Positions 1 through 8,696 of a DNA stretch of 64,000 nt are shown piece after piece. The translations under genes were made by a program, and so were the position numbers. The stretch is taken from NCBI GenBank assembly GCA_004028505.1, contig MTKO01000081.1, positions 1 to 64,000 on the forward strand, written 5' to 3'. A model generated the notes under the pieces. It saw nothing but the letters and a program-made list of their open reading frames with translations. It searched no databases and was not told the origin of the DNA. Each line of letters starts with the position of its first letter. Position 1 is the first letter of the stretch. This DNA comes from Candidatus Electrothrix aarhusensis. Its GTDB lineage: Bacteria > Desulfobacterota > Desulfobulbia > Desulfobulbales > Desulfobulbaceae.

Positions 1-1
1 C

Positions 2-922
2 TGGAATGCCGCCCGTTTTGCTCAGATGCACATCAAGGACAGCGATCCAGGCATCGTGGTTGCCGCAGAAAAGCCTGCTGAACTCGCTCTGCCCCATCGC
101 TGGATTCTTAGTCGCACCAACGCGACTATCCTCGACGTGCGCAAGGCCTTGGACGGCTATGATTTCAACCTGATTGCCTCATCCATCTACCAGTTTACCT
201 GGCATGAGTTCTGCGACTGGTATGTGGAGTGGATCAAGTCGGACCTGTTCAGTGATGATGAAACCAAGCGCGAGCAGGCCAGAGGCGTGTTGCTCTGTGT
301 GCTGGAGAATATCCTGAAAATGCTCCATCCGATCTGCCCCTTTGTCACCGAGGAAATCTGGAGCCAGCTCCCTGGCGAGCGCGGCACCATCATGCTGGAA
401 GCCTTTCCCGAGGCCAACCCGGCTTGGCCGGATACTGCGGCGGATCAATCCATGCAGCTGTTGATGGATGTGATCTCTGCTACCCGTACCATCCGCAGCG
501 AGGCTGATGTCCACCCGAGTGCCAAGGTGCATGCCTCAATTATCTGCGCCGATGCGGCCAAGCGGGATCTGCTGCATGACTTTAACGATTCACTCTGCTC
601 CATGACCCGTTCTGAATCTCTCTCAATCATGGAAGCTGGCACTATTCCTGACGATGCCGGGCATATTCTTACCGAAAGCGGAGTCGAGGTTTTTGTTCCG
701 CTCAAGGATCTGATTGACGTGGAAGCGGAATTGGACAAGCTGGCTCGTGAGCGCAAGAAGATTGAGCAGGAACTCAAGCGGGTGCAGGGTAAGCTGGGGA
801 ATGAGAAATTCCTGAGCAATGCTCCTGATGCGGTGGTTGAGAAGGAAAAGGGCAAACAGGCGGAGCTGGAGACTCGGCTGGCTAAGAATGAGGAGTCAAG
901 GGAGCGACTGGGAAAGTTATGA
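2..922 (+). CDS. valS: Valine--tRNA ligase, C-terminal part (5' end outside window)
   Basis: This is the 3' part of cytoplasmic valyl-tRNA synthetase, which charges tRNA-Val. The frame is open to the left edge; the first visible residues (WNAARF) are a conserved stretch just before the anticodon-binding domain. That helical domain follows (residues about 40-200 of the visible part), then the charged C-terminal coiled coil that grips the tRNA (from about LKDLIDVEAELDKL to the end). The stop is TGA at 920-922. The next gene starts 10 bases later. A diverged second copy of the last 35 or so codons lies at 1943-2047. The family assignment is firm; the catalytic domain lies outside the window. Confidence 0.96.
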   Translation, partial: WNAARFAQMHIKDSDPGIVVAAEKPAELALPHRWILSRTNATILDVRKALDGYDFNLIASSIYQFTWHEFCDWYVEWIKSDLFSDDETKREQARGVLLCVLENILKMLHPICPFVTEEIWSQLPGERGTIMLEAFPEANPAWPDTAADQSMQLLMDVISATRTIRSEADVHPSAKVHASIICADAAKRDLLHDFNDSLCSMTRSESLSIMEAGTIPDDAGHILTESGVEVFVPLKDLIDVEAELDKLARERKKIEQELKRVQGKLGNEKFLSNAPDAVVEKEKGKQAELETRLAKNEESRERLGKL

Positions 923-932
923 GGATTGCCGG

Positions 933-1939
933 ATGAAAGTGGATAATGAAAGAATGCCAAATTCTGATATGGATAGCGACTGGAAGGATGTAATTGAGGA
1001 CTTCACCGAAGACTTCTTCCGTTTCTATCTGCCAGAAATACATCAAGGGATAGACTTTGCCCAAGGCGTAAAGTTTCTGGACAGAGAGCTGAATGAAATC
1101 CTCAGCGACAGCGACAATGTCAGGCGCGAGGCGGACAGACTGCTTGAGGTACGCCTGAACAACGGGCAGGCGGAATGGATACTCATTCACATCGAAGTGC
1201 AGGGTTGCCGGGACAAGAGCTTTGCCCAAAGGATGTATGTCTACAATTACAGGATATTTGACAAGCACCGCAGAAAGGTTGTCAGTATCGCCCTGCTGAT
1301 CGACAGCAACCGATCCTTCAGGCCTGCCCGTTTCCAGACGGAACTGTTCGGCTGCGAGATCAGGTTTACCTTCCCGGTGATCAAATTGATGGACTTTGAC
1401 CGTCCCGGCATCGAAGACAATGACAGCCCGTTCGCTATTATCACCAGAGTGCAGCTGGCGAAACTGAAGTCGGAGAAAGACCCGGACAAGCGGTACAGCT
1501 TCCGAATGGACCTGACTAAGGAGCTGTACAACAGAAATTACCGTAAGGAACAGGTTGTCAGGCTTTACCGCTTTATCGATTATGTGCTGAAACTGCCTAA
1601 ACCCAAGGCTTTGCAATTCAAGAAGGAAATGGAACTGTTTGAGGAGGCGCGGACAATGCCTATATTTCAAGTACAGAGAGAATAGCCAGAGAAGAAGGAA
1701 TGCTCCAGGGGATCCAGCAGGGAATCCAAAAAGGAATAAACGAGGGAATTGAACAGGGGAGAACCAGAGGACAGCTTGAGAAGGCGCAGGAAGATATTCT
1801 GGAGGTACTGGAGGTTCGTTTCGATGATGTTCCCTTTACCGTGAAGGAAAAAATCATCTGTTGCAGTGACCTGAACAGGCTGAACAAAGCGCATCGTCAT
1901 GCCCTGCTGATTGCATCCGTCGATGAGTTTAAGCTGTAA
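933..1939 (+). pseudogene. Rpn-family recombination-promoting nuclease / PD-(D/E)XK transposase-like, frameshifted
   Basis: This is an Rpn/YhgA-like nuclease of the PD-(D/E)XK fold, the family tied to RecA-independent recombination. I start it at ATG 933. The fold core is visible as READRLLEV followed by HIEVQ (the conserved acidic residue and the ExQ strand). The frame stops at 1683-1685, but the typical Rpn tail continues one frame back: TERIAREEG leads into a run of GIQQGIQKGINEGIEQG repeats and ends at 1939. Joining the parts needs one base restored near 1661, giving about 335 aa, normal for the family. Rpn genes are accessory and often decay, so this may be a true pseudogene, but other genes here show similar single-base losses. 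A duplicated valS tail follows. Confidence 0.85.
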
Positions 1940-1942
1940 ATT

Positions 1943-2047
1943 TTCAGCAATGCCTTGGCTGATGTGGTAGATAAAAGGAGCGAGCAGCTGGCGGAGCTGG
2001 AGAATCAGTTGACTAAAAATGAGGAGTCGAGAGAGAGGAGGGGGTAG
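1943..2047 (+). repeat. Diverged duplicate of the valS 3' end
   Basis: Reading from 1943 gives FSNALADVVDKR, then QLAELENQLTKNEESRERRG and a stop at 2045-2047. This matches the end of ValS at 815-922 (LSNAPDAVVEKEK, then QAELETRLAKNEESRERLGKL). There is no start codon and the rest of valS is absent. It is therefore a remnant lying just downstream of the rpn gene, so rpn is flanked by two copies of the valS tail. The copies differ at many positions, so the duplication is old or came from a related strain. Confidence 0.8.
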
Positions 2048-2188
2048 ACGCGGTGCCTGCCCTTTTTAACTATAGTTCTTGGTCATTATCCATGATGGCA
2101 TTGAACTATAGTTTTAATTTCTTTGTGATTTATATACAGAACGAGGGAGGAAGACAACTCCTACGGCAAAGGAGCGGTTAGCGACAGA

Positions 2189-3175
2189 TTAGTCTTCTTT
2201 GTCATCTCGTGAAACCATCAGGCCCTTCGGCTTCGCAAGCTGACAGAACTCTTCTGCGGAATATTTCATGGCAAGCGCAGCCAGGCCGCTCGCAATCATT
2301 GGAACGCCTATTCGATAATCTTTAAGTGCAGTAACTGCCGCAGCGGAAAAGTACCCTTCATTGAATACCTTCGGAACCTTCTTTGACCATAGCTTGTAAA
2401 TCGGACTTGATGGCTTACAAAATGTCTTCCACGCAATTCTCCCCAGTAACGCATATGTAGTGCGTCCAATATTTTTTGGTTGCTCCACCTTTTCAGGCGG
2501 CGGGAGCATCTTCTTGTCGGGAGGAGGTAATTGCTGAATAGAATACGTTCGGACATCAAGGAGAAGGTGCTTGGCTGCCGAAGGCACGCTGTTTCCGATA
2601 AATCTTAGGATTTCATCATCTGAGTTGTGCTGAACCAGCAGTATGGCCTTCGCTTCAATCTCTGCAGTATCAAGCGTTTCTTCCCCGGTATCAATCAACT
2701 CCGCGAGTATACACTCTTCCTCAATCCGAGCAATGAAGCGTTTTTGAAACTGGTGGCGGGTGCGATTCGAAACAATATTGTTGATATTGGCTATCACTTC
2801 ACAAATGATCTTCTTTGAATCAGCCACTTTCTTCTGTCGAAGTAAGGCCACTGCAAGGAGCGCACTGGCTTCAAGATACAATCGAGTGGACGGTGCGGCC
2901 AACTTACGAACACCAATCAAACCCGTCTCCGCATAATAAGGACGATTCGCATCAAGACATGCCTCGAAGGCCCAGAGTTTTGCCCGCAGGAGACGATGAT
3001 GTGATCGATCTCGATTATCTGGGAAAAGGGCTTGAATTTTCTTTGCTATCTCTATAGCGCTCTCTGGTTCCGCTTGAGCAACCGCCTTCCGTAACTGAGC
3101 CTCAAGAGGTCGCAAGGCTGTCAATTGGTACTCGTGAAGTTTTGTCATTGCAAATATTTCCGTACCACCCTGCAT
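2189..3175 (-). CDS. Hypothetical protein, helical, proline-linked C-terminal hydrophobic domain
   Basis: I do not recognise this 328-aa protein. The N-terminal two thirds look all-helical, with a TPR-like feel (AVAQAEPESAIEIAKKIQAL, then leucine-rich helices). A proline-rich linker (QQLPPPDKKMLPPPEK) leads to a C-terminal part with a mildly hydrophobic stretch (GVPMIASGLAALAM). A second start nine codons in (ATG at 3148, MTKLHEYQ) is equally possible; neither has a strong ribosome site. It is transcribed convergently toward the valS/rpn remnant and divergently from the AAA/Toprim pair. A linker followed by a possible membrane-active end would fit an accessory effector, but that is only a guess. 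Confidence 0.55.
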   Translation of the reverse strand: MQGGTEIFAMTKLHEYQLTALRPLEAQLRKAVAQAEPESAIEIAKKIQALFPDNRDRSHHRLLRAKLWAFEACLDANRPYYAETGLIGVRKLAAPSTRLYLEASALLAVALLRQKKVADSKKIICEVIANINNIVSNRTRHQFQKRFIARIEEECILAELIDTGEETLDTAEIEAKAILLVQHNSDDEILRFIGNSVPSAAKHLLLDVRTYSIQQLPPPDKKMLPPPEKVEQPKNIGRTTYALLGRIAWKTFCKPSSPIYKLWSKKVPKVFNEGYFSAAAVTALKDYRIGVPMIASGLAALAMKYSAEEFCQLAKPKGLMVSRDDKED

Positions 3176-3577
3176 TTTCTATCTAACACTATTGACACAT
3201 GAAAAATATCATGATCAAGTCATATAAACCGTTTTTACATGAAACGCAACTAAAGAATCGCTGCGTTTTTAACAAGTTGATCTGACACTCTGTATTGAGG
3301 AACCCCTTCCATTGCCGACGGAGCACCGGCGACGTAGAGAAAGAGCATCGCCGATTCTGCTCTGAACAGCCGCCTTGAGGTAACGGTGAACAGCTACGTC
3401 AAGCTGGAAAAATTGGTCAGGACAGAGTACACTGGCCGACTGATGGATAGATATATTTAATGTAACGACAGTGGGTTAGCAGTTGACACAGGGCCGGAGA
3501 TTTAGTTTCCAGCTACTGATCAATGCCAGACACCTATAAAAGAAGGATTGGCCGCAAGTAATTGGAGAGCATGTAAT
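3176..3577. other. Divergent intergenic region, 402 bases, no intact gene
   Basis: This separates two divergent genes and should hold both promoters, though I could not place a convincing -35/-10 pair. A short open stretch ends at the TAA near 3460 (plus frame, ending EYTGRLMDRYI). It has no start or recognisable family and may be the end of a lost gene. Confidence 0.4.
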
Positions 3578-4696
3578 ATGATAACACAGCTTGAGATTAA
3601 TAATTTTAGAGGGTTTTCTGGATACAAGATTGAGGATATCGGGCAGGTCAATCTGCTGGTTGGCACGAATAACTGCGGCAAGACATCAGTTTTAGAGGCT
3701 ATTCAACTGGTTAAAGCCCAAGGGAATCTATATGATATTTTTTCTGTCCTTTCCCGAAGAGGAGAACTGAAATATGAAAACGAAATAGATCGTCACGGAA
3801 CAGCTGAGTTGCGCAGATTGTTTCACGGTTTTCAGGTAATGCAAGATTTTGCGTTTACAGTTCTCTGCCTTGACACCAAACAACAGAATGAAGCATTGTC
3901 TGGCTCGATCGAATGTGTTGCTCATCAATCAAAATTAACAGAAAGAATCCCTGACTTTTACAGCCGTTTTCATGGATATGATGGCAACTCGTTGTTTAAT
4001 GTGTCCTGGACAGATGGAAAAGAATGTATAGACAGGGAAGTCCCCGTCACTGATGATAACAGCTTATTGTATGAGTATATTAAAAGAACAAACTCAAAAC
4101 CAAACTCTTTAGAAACCAAAAACTTGAAGTTTGTCCCAAGCTCATCATTATCTCCAGAAAGCACAGTGTCATTATTTGAAGAAATCGTCCTCTCCCCGGA
4201 TGAAGAGTCTGTTATAGAAGCATTGCAAATAATTGAACCCGACATTACTCGCCTTGCCACAATCGGAGGAAGCAACTTATCCTCTGGAGATTATACCCGT
4301 GGCGGCATCATCGTTAAAAGCAACAAGTGGGAGGAAAGAATCCCCATAGGTAGCTTCGGAGATGGAATTTGGAGATTACTCGGCCTCACCCTCTCTCTTG
4401 TCGCAGCAAAAAATGGCACCCTGCTGATTGACGAAATCGACACCGGCCTGCACCACACCGTTATGTCTAAAATGTGGAAGCTGATTTGTGTAACCGCAAA
4501 AAAACTCAACGTCCAGGTCTTCGCTACCACTCACAGCAGCGACTGCTGGAAAACGCTGGCAGATAATGCAGTTGAAGACGAATTTGCCGACATGTCCATT
4601 CGCATCCACCGTATCAATAAAGATAAAAAGAGACCGGAGACCTTTACCAATAAGGAAATGCACCTTGCCGCAGATCGCGAAATCGAGGTGCGTTAA
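3578..4696 (+). CDS. AAA ATPase, OLD/RecF-like (AAA_15/AAA_21 type)
   Basis: This is an ABC-type ATPase of the OLD/SMC-like group, 372 aa from ATG 3578 (MITQLEINNFRGF). That start has GGAG about 11 bases upstream and aligns with the family's usual first residues; an ATG 30 bases earlier is less likely. Visible motifs are Walker A GTNNCGKTS (residues 29-37), the signature-like SFGDGIWRLLGL, Walker B TLLIDEIDTGLHH (about 281-293) and the switch histidine in FATTHSSD. The protein ends there, without the Toprim domain of full-length OLD nucleases. That domain is supplied by the next gene, one base downstream. The arrangement resembles PARIS (AriA/AriB) and other split OLD-type defence systems. 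The ATPase family is certain; the defence role is inferred. Confidence 0.88.
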   Translation: MITQLEINNFRGFSGYKIEDIGQVNLLVGTNNCGKTSVLEAIQLVKAQGNLYDIFSVLSRRGELKYENEIDRHGTAELRRLFHGFQVMQDFAFTVLCLDTKQQNEALSGSIECVAHQSKLTERIPDFYSRFHGYDGNSLFNVSWTDGKECIDREVPVTDDNSLLYEYIKRTNSKPNSLETKNLKFVPSSSLSPESTVSLFEEIVLSPDEESVIEALQIIEPDITRLATIGGSNLSSGDYTRGGIIVKSNKWEERIPIGSFGDGIWRLLGLTLSLVAAKNGTLLIDEIDTGLHHTVMSKMWKLICVTAKKLNVQVFATTHSSDCWKTLADNAVEDEFADMSIRIHRINKDKKRPETFTNKEMHLAADREIEVR

Positions 4697-4697
4697 C

Positions 4698-5357
4698 ATG
4701 GCTCATGAAAAGGTACTGCTGGTCGAAGGAGATGAAGACAAACGAGTGATTCCTCAGCTTGTCGAGGCTAACGGCGTACAATGGGGTAATCGGAAAAAAG
4801 ACTGGATCGTTGAGATCAAGGCCTTGGGCAGCGTAGAGAGACTACTTGATAAGGAAGAAATCAATATTCAGCTGAAGGACTCAGGATTGAAGATCCTTGG
4901 TATCATCCTTGATGCGGACGACGCGCCTGCAAATCGTTGGCAAAGCATCCGTAACTGCCTGCTTGAAAGATATCCAGATATTCCGGAAGAATTACCCGCA
5001 ACTGGCTTGATCCATACCAGCCCGGAAGAAGATGTCAAAATCGGAGTATGGATGATGCCCGATAACAGAGCACGAGGCATGCTGGAAACCTTTCTCCAGT
5101 TCCTCCTGCCCGAAAACGACAAAGATCTCTGGGAGTTTGCCGAGCAGAGTTGCAGGCAAGCCGCCAACTGCGGAGCGCCTTACAAGGAAGCTCATCTGGA
5201 CAAGGCAAAAATCCACACTTGGCTGGCTTGGCAAAACCCACCGGGAAGACAGTTGCATAATGCGATCATGGAACGCATCCTCACCCCTGCCTCGCCCCAG
5301 GCGGCTCCTTTCATGCAATGGTTTCAAAGACTGTTTGAGATTCCCGCCGCTGAATAA
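4698..5357 (+). CDS. DUF3226 / Toprim-like protein, partner of the AAA ATPase
   Basis: This is a 219-aa protein of the DUF3226 type, related to Toprim nucleases. The N-terminus shows KVLLVEGDEDKRVI (the catalytic-type glutamate strand), followed by LGIILDADDAP (the DxD-type acidic motif). A middle segment GVWMMPDNRARGMLETFL is typical of the family, and the C-terminal WLAWQNPPGRQLHNAI helix resembles DUF3226/DUF4435 proteins. I use ATG 4698, one base after the ATPase stop, so the two are surely co-translated; the frame is open further upstream only as overlap. By analogy with PARIS AriB and OLD Toprim domains it would be the nuclease held in check by the ATPase. Domain call fairly sure; function inferred. 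Confidence 0.82.
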   Translation: MAHEKVLLVEGDEDKRVIPQLVEANGVQWGNRKKDWIVEIKALGSVERLLDKEEINIQLKDSGLKILGIILDADDAPANRWQSIRNCLLERYPDIPEELPATGLIHTSPEEDVKIGVWMMPDNRARGMLETFLQFLLPENDKDLWEFAEQSCRQAANCGAPYKEAHLDKAKIHTWLAWQNPPGRQLHNAIMERILTPASPQAAPFMQWFQRLFEIPAAE

Positions 5358-5625
5358 AACAAATCACTCTGTCTCCCCTCTCACTCCACCACAGGTCTTT
5401 TCATCCCAGTGAGATGCTTGGCCTCAGCATATCCCCCAAAAAAACGCCCTACTCGCCTTAATAGGTATCTCATTATTTTATCCCGTATATTTATGATCGA
5501 AGCGTCCCAGCATATTTTTTGCAATCTCTCTCTATTGTACAAATGAATTGAGAACAAGTATCATATAGGTAGAAGAAGGCGGTTGCACCGCCGCAAAGGA
5601 AATCGGACAGGAGGGAGGTAGAACC

Positions 5626-6966
5626 ATGACAAAAAAACACGTACGCAAATCATTCATCCTGGACACCAATGTCATTCTGCATGATTCAGCCTGTATAAAC
5701 CATTTTGATGAGCATGACATTATCGTGCCCATCACGGTGCTGGAAGAACTTGACCATTTTAAAAAAGGCAGCCAAAGCGTCAACTTCCATGCCCGTGAGT
5801 TTGTCCGCTCCCTGGACGATTTGAGTTCCAACAAGCTGTTTAACGGCGGAGTTTCACTAGGAGAGGGCAAGGGACGCTTATCAATCAAGCTGGAGCAGGA
5901 ACCTCATCCAGAACTGCGACGCCACTTCCCGGCTTCTGCCAAACCAGACCATCAGATCCTTAATATCTGCTATCATCTGTTCAAGGAGGACAGATCACAA
6001 TCGTTTATCCTTGTTACAAAGGATGTTAACCTGCGAATGAAGGCCAGGGCTGTGGGCTTGATGGCCGAGAACTACATCACTGATCATGTAAAGGATTTAG
6101 GCGCTCTTTACACCGGGACCCGCGTTATCAACGATAGTCCTTTCGGCCTGATTGATGAGCTGCACACCAGTGAGGAAATTCCAGCAAACGACCTCGACCT
6201 GCCCCAGGATGAATCTCTGATTGCCAATGAGTTCATCATCCTTCGCGAGGCCAATAAATCTGCCTTATCGACCTACCATTCCGGAGAAAACAAAATAAAG
6301 CTTGTCCGCAAACAGAAGGTCTGCGGGATCATGCCGCGTAATGCCGAGCAGAGCTTTGCAGTTCATGCCCTGTGTAATACCGAGGCACCCTTGGTGACCA
6401 TCAGCGGCAAGGCCGGAACCGGTAAAACCTTGCTGGCCCTTGCAGCGGCGCTTGAGCAGCGGAAGAACTATCGCCAAATTATGCTAGCCCGGCCTGTTGT
6501 CCCTCTGTCTAACAAAGACCTAGGCTTTCTCCCCGGAGATATCCAGTCAAAGATCGGCCCCTACATGCAGCCGCTCTACGATAACTTGGCGGTCATCCGC
6601 AGCCAGTTTCCGGAAAAAAGCAAGATGCATCAGAAAATCCAAGATCTGCTTGAAGAAAAGAAGCTCATCATCGAGCCTCTTGCCTATATCCGGGGCAGAA
6701 GTCTGGTCAAGATGTATATCATTATTGATGAGGCTCAGAACCTGACACCTCATGAGGTAAAGACTATTATCACACGGGCTGGAGAGGACACCAAAATCGT
6801 TTTTACTGGTGATGTTCACCAGATAGATCATCCCTATCTGGACTCCCAGTCCAACGGCCTGAGTTATTTGATCGAAAAAATGCGAGGACAGCACCTGTAC
6901 TCCCATATCACCTTGCAAAAAGGGGAACGATCTACTCTGTCTATGCTGGCCAGCGATCTGCTGTAG
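5626..6966 (+). CDS. PIN domain-PhoH family ATPase (YlaK-like)
   Basis: This is a 446-aa fusion of an N-terminal PIN RNase-type domain and a C-terminal PhoH-like ATPase. The PIN part starts at FILDTNVILHD and carries the acidic residues in VLEELD and LVTKDVNLRMKA. The PhoH part has Walker A GKAGTGKT, the RPVVPLSNKDLGFLPGD segment typical of PhoH, Walker B MYIIIDEAQNL, and the sensor region VFTGDVHQID. PIN-PhoH proteins act on RNA as unwinding nucleases. A strong GGAGGGAGGT ribosome site precedes the ATG. A Rho-independent terminator follows at 7019. No frame problem was seen. Confidence 0.94.
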   Translation: MTKKHVRKSFILDTNVILHDSACINHFDEHDIIVPITVLEELDHFKKGSQSVNFHAREFVRSLDDLSSNKLFNGGVSLGEGKGRLSIKLEQEPHPELRRHFPASAKPDHQILNICYHLFKEDRSQSFILVTKDVNLRMKARAVGLMAENYITDHVKDLGALYTGTRVINDSPFGLIDELHTSEEIPANDLDLPQDESLIANEFIILREANKSALSTYHSGENKIKLVRKQKVCGIMPRNAEQSFAVHALCNTEAPLVTISGKAGTGKTLLALAAALEQRKNYRQIMLARPVVPLSNKDLGFLPGDIQSKIGPYMQPLYDNLAVIRSQFPEKSKMHQKIQDLLEEKKLIIEPLAYIRGRSLVKMYIIIDEAQNLTPHEVKTIITRAGEDTKIVFTGDVHQIDHPYLDSQSNGLSYLIEKMRGQHLYSHITLQKGERSTLSMLASDLL

Positions 6967-7018
6967 AGTTAAAAAGTTCACACGACCTTCTCAACTCCTC
7001 TGAGAAGGATTTCAACCC

Positions 7019-7056
7019 GCCCGTTCACCGCTCCCCCGTTGAACGGGCATTTTTTC
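7019..7056 (+). terminator. Rho-independent terminator after the PIN-PhoH gene
   Basis: A perfect 9-bp stem (GCCCGTTCA at 7019-7027 with TGAACGGGC at 7040-7048) is followed by a T-rich run on the plus strand. Confidence 0.88.
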
Positions 7057-7106
7057 TCTTTGGCGGAACCCCATTGACGGGATCCGAAGATTATTAAAAA
7101 AATCTC

Positions 7107-7154
7107 AAAAAAAGAGCGGTAACGGCCTGAAAACATCTTCAGCCTTTACCGCCC
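7107..7154 (-). terminator. Rho-independent terminator after the acidic exported protein gene
   Basis: Read on the minus strand, GCGGTAAAGGCTGAA pairs with TTCAGGCCGTTACCGC around a short loop, with one bulge, and is followed by a run of seven T. It lies about 70 bases past the stop of the 7222-7611 gene. Confidence 0.85.
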
Positions 7155-7221
7155 CTTGAACTCCTGTTAACGCCGTTTCAAACCAAACAGCGTCAACAGA
7201 ACGTCAGTCTTCAATAAATAC

Positions 7222-7611
7222 TTAGTCGACGCTAGGTGATTCTTCCTCACCTTCAGCATCCCCCTCATCTTCTTCCGCTGCTGCAGTACCTTCGTCGTCG
7301 TCCTCACCTGTCATCTCGGAGACAGCCTCATCTGTATCCTCTTCAACATCCTCAATGACTTCGTCTGCTGCGTTGTCCATAGCATCTTCGGCAGCAGCGA
7401 CTTCCTCTTTTTTCTCCTCCATAGCGTTAGCCATAGCTTCACCGGCCTTTTCCTTGGCGGTTTCAAGAGCAGAATCTGTTGCACTGCCAACGACTGCTTC
7501 TGCCGCATCTGTAAGGCTCTTCGTAACGTCCGACGCAAAAGCTGTCAGGGTAATACAGAGTGAAAACAGTGCAACTATTGCCAGAGAAACAATTCCTTTC
7601 ACGCTTTTCAT
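7222..7611 (-). CDS. Small exported protein with highly acidic, low-complexity C-terminus
   Basis: The product is 129 aa from ATG 7611, chosen because AAGGAG lies about 9 bases upstream and a clear Sec signal peptide follows at once: a charged start, the hydrophobic core IVSLAIVALFSLCITL, and a likely cut after AFA. The mature part is an amphipathic alanine/glutamate helix (LTDAAEAVVGSATDSALETA) followed by a run of Asp/Glu with some Ala. There are no cysteines or catalytic motifs. It could be a periplasmic cation binder or spacer protein, but no function can be assigned. Terminators lie on both sides, so it is probably a single-gene transcript. Confidence 0.75.
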   Translation of the reverse strand: MKSVKGIVSLAIVALFSLCITLTAFASDVTKSLTDAAEAVVGSATDSALETAKEKAGEAMANAMEEKKEEVAAAEDAMDNAADEVIEDVEEDTDEAVSEMTGEDDDEGTAAAEEDEGDAEGEEESPSVD

Positions 7612-7644
7612 GAGAAAAAACTCCTTATAAATAGAACAGTGATA

Positions 7645-7674
7645 CAAAAAAAATCGGCTTTCACCATGAAAGCC
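7645..7674 (-). terminator. Terminator or leader hairpin upstream of the acidic protein gene
   Basis: On the minus strand a perfect 8-bp stem (GGCTTTCA / TGAAAGCC, 3-base loop) is followed by GA and eight T. It would end the transcript of the ArfB/phosphorylase genes. Because it sits only about 35 bases before the start of the next gene it could also act as an attenuator. Confidence 0.75.
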
Positions 7675-7931
7675 CTTTGATCACCTTACTCAGGCGATTG
7701 CCGAAAAAGAAGCGAGAAGCATCTGAGGCTTCTTTGCCGGAAAGCACCTGACTATACCACGCTGCATAGCCTAGGCTAACAAACCGCAATATAGAATATA
7801 AACCAGCTTTTGTCAGTAAATAACATCATTCGCAACTACCTATTGTAACGATAAAAATTGTTTTTCTCTTCCGGATTATTCAAAACTCATCATATTTTTA
7901 AACACCATATAGACAGCATCATCCTGACCTC

Positions 7932-8696
7932 TCAAGCATCCCACAACGTGTCGCAAAGGAGCGTCAGCAATCTTCGAGACTTCCTCTTAAATTCTTTCCG
8001 AGAAAATTGCGGTTGCCAAGGCTGTCTCCAAACCTCATCAGAGACCAACATGGCAGCAGCCAACTCAACCCCTCTGAAGGCTGCAACAGTACAGAGAGCG
8101 GAAAACTCCATATCCACCCCGTATATCCCCTGATCTGCATATTTCGCGACCTTGGTTCGGGTTTCCCTGTACGGGGCGTCTGTGGTCCAAACCTTTCCGC
8201 TCTGATAGGAAAACTCGGCAGCCGTCAGGATATTACCTAGGTGGGTATGCAACGTCGGCGAAGCAAGTATCCTCTCCTGCTGACTATTCTGACCCTTACT
8301 TTGAGCCTGACTTTGAGCCTGATAATGTCGACTGGTTCCTTCTTCAGACAAGGCTTCATTCGGAAGCAGGACGTCCATAGCCCGCAGTTCTTCCTGCAAG
8401 GAACCACACCAGCCATAAAGAATAATCTTCTTCGCACCCAGCGCGATCAGTTTTTCCAGGCACATGACCGCCACAGGAGCCCCGACAGCAGGCCCGGCTA
8501 AAAACAGCTTCTCGGAATAATACAGGTTGGAGTGAAAGAGAAAGGAGCGCTGCATCTCCGCTGTTTTGGCGTATGCGGCCAAGACAGGAGCCTCAGACGG
8601 GTTGACCGCCAGGATGCCGATTTCCGGGAGAGTCGGTTCTCCCCTGCCCCGCTCCGGTTTATAACACAGTCTTGCCTGTTCATCATTCCTGATCAA
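7932..8696 (-). CDS. Nucleoside phosphorylase-like protein (uridine/purine phosphorylase superfamily)
   Basis: This belongs to the PNP/UDP superfamily, which cleaves nucleosides with phosphate. Visible family features are the glycine-rich core GPAVGAPVAVMCLEKLIALGAKKIILYGWCGSL (split over two strands), KVWTTDAPYRET, and the ribose-binding VDMEFSALCTVAAFRGVELAA with the Met-Glu pair. ATG starts at 8768 and 8816 would overlap arfB by 86-134 bases. I prefer TTG 8696, which begins LIRNDEQARL and overlaps by only 14 bases; this start is uncertain. A Gln/Ser-rich insertion (YQAQSQAQSKGQNSQQE) is unusual and comes from a short repeated DNA motif. The substrate cannot be told from the sequence. Confidence 0.82.
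   Translation of the reverse strand: MIRNDEQARLCYKPERGRGEPTLPEIGILAVNPSEAPVLAAYAKTAEMQRSFLFHSNLYYSEKLFLAGPAVGAPVAVMCLEKLIALGAKKIILYGWCGSLQEELRAMDVLLPNEALSEEGTSRHYQAQSQAQSKGQNSQQERILASPTLHTHLGNILTAAEFSYQSGKVWTTDAPYRETRTKVAKYADQGIYGVDMEFSALCTVAAFRGVELAAAMLVSDEVWRQPWQPQFSRKEFKRKSRRLLTLLCDTLWDA

Noticed and set aside
882-1670. Long minus-strand open frame opposite the rpn gene
   Set aside because: It mirrors codon use of rpn, has no ribosome site and no recognisable protein; rpn on the plus strand has clear family motifs.
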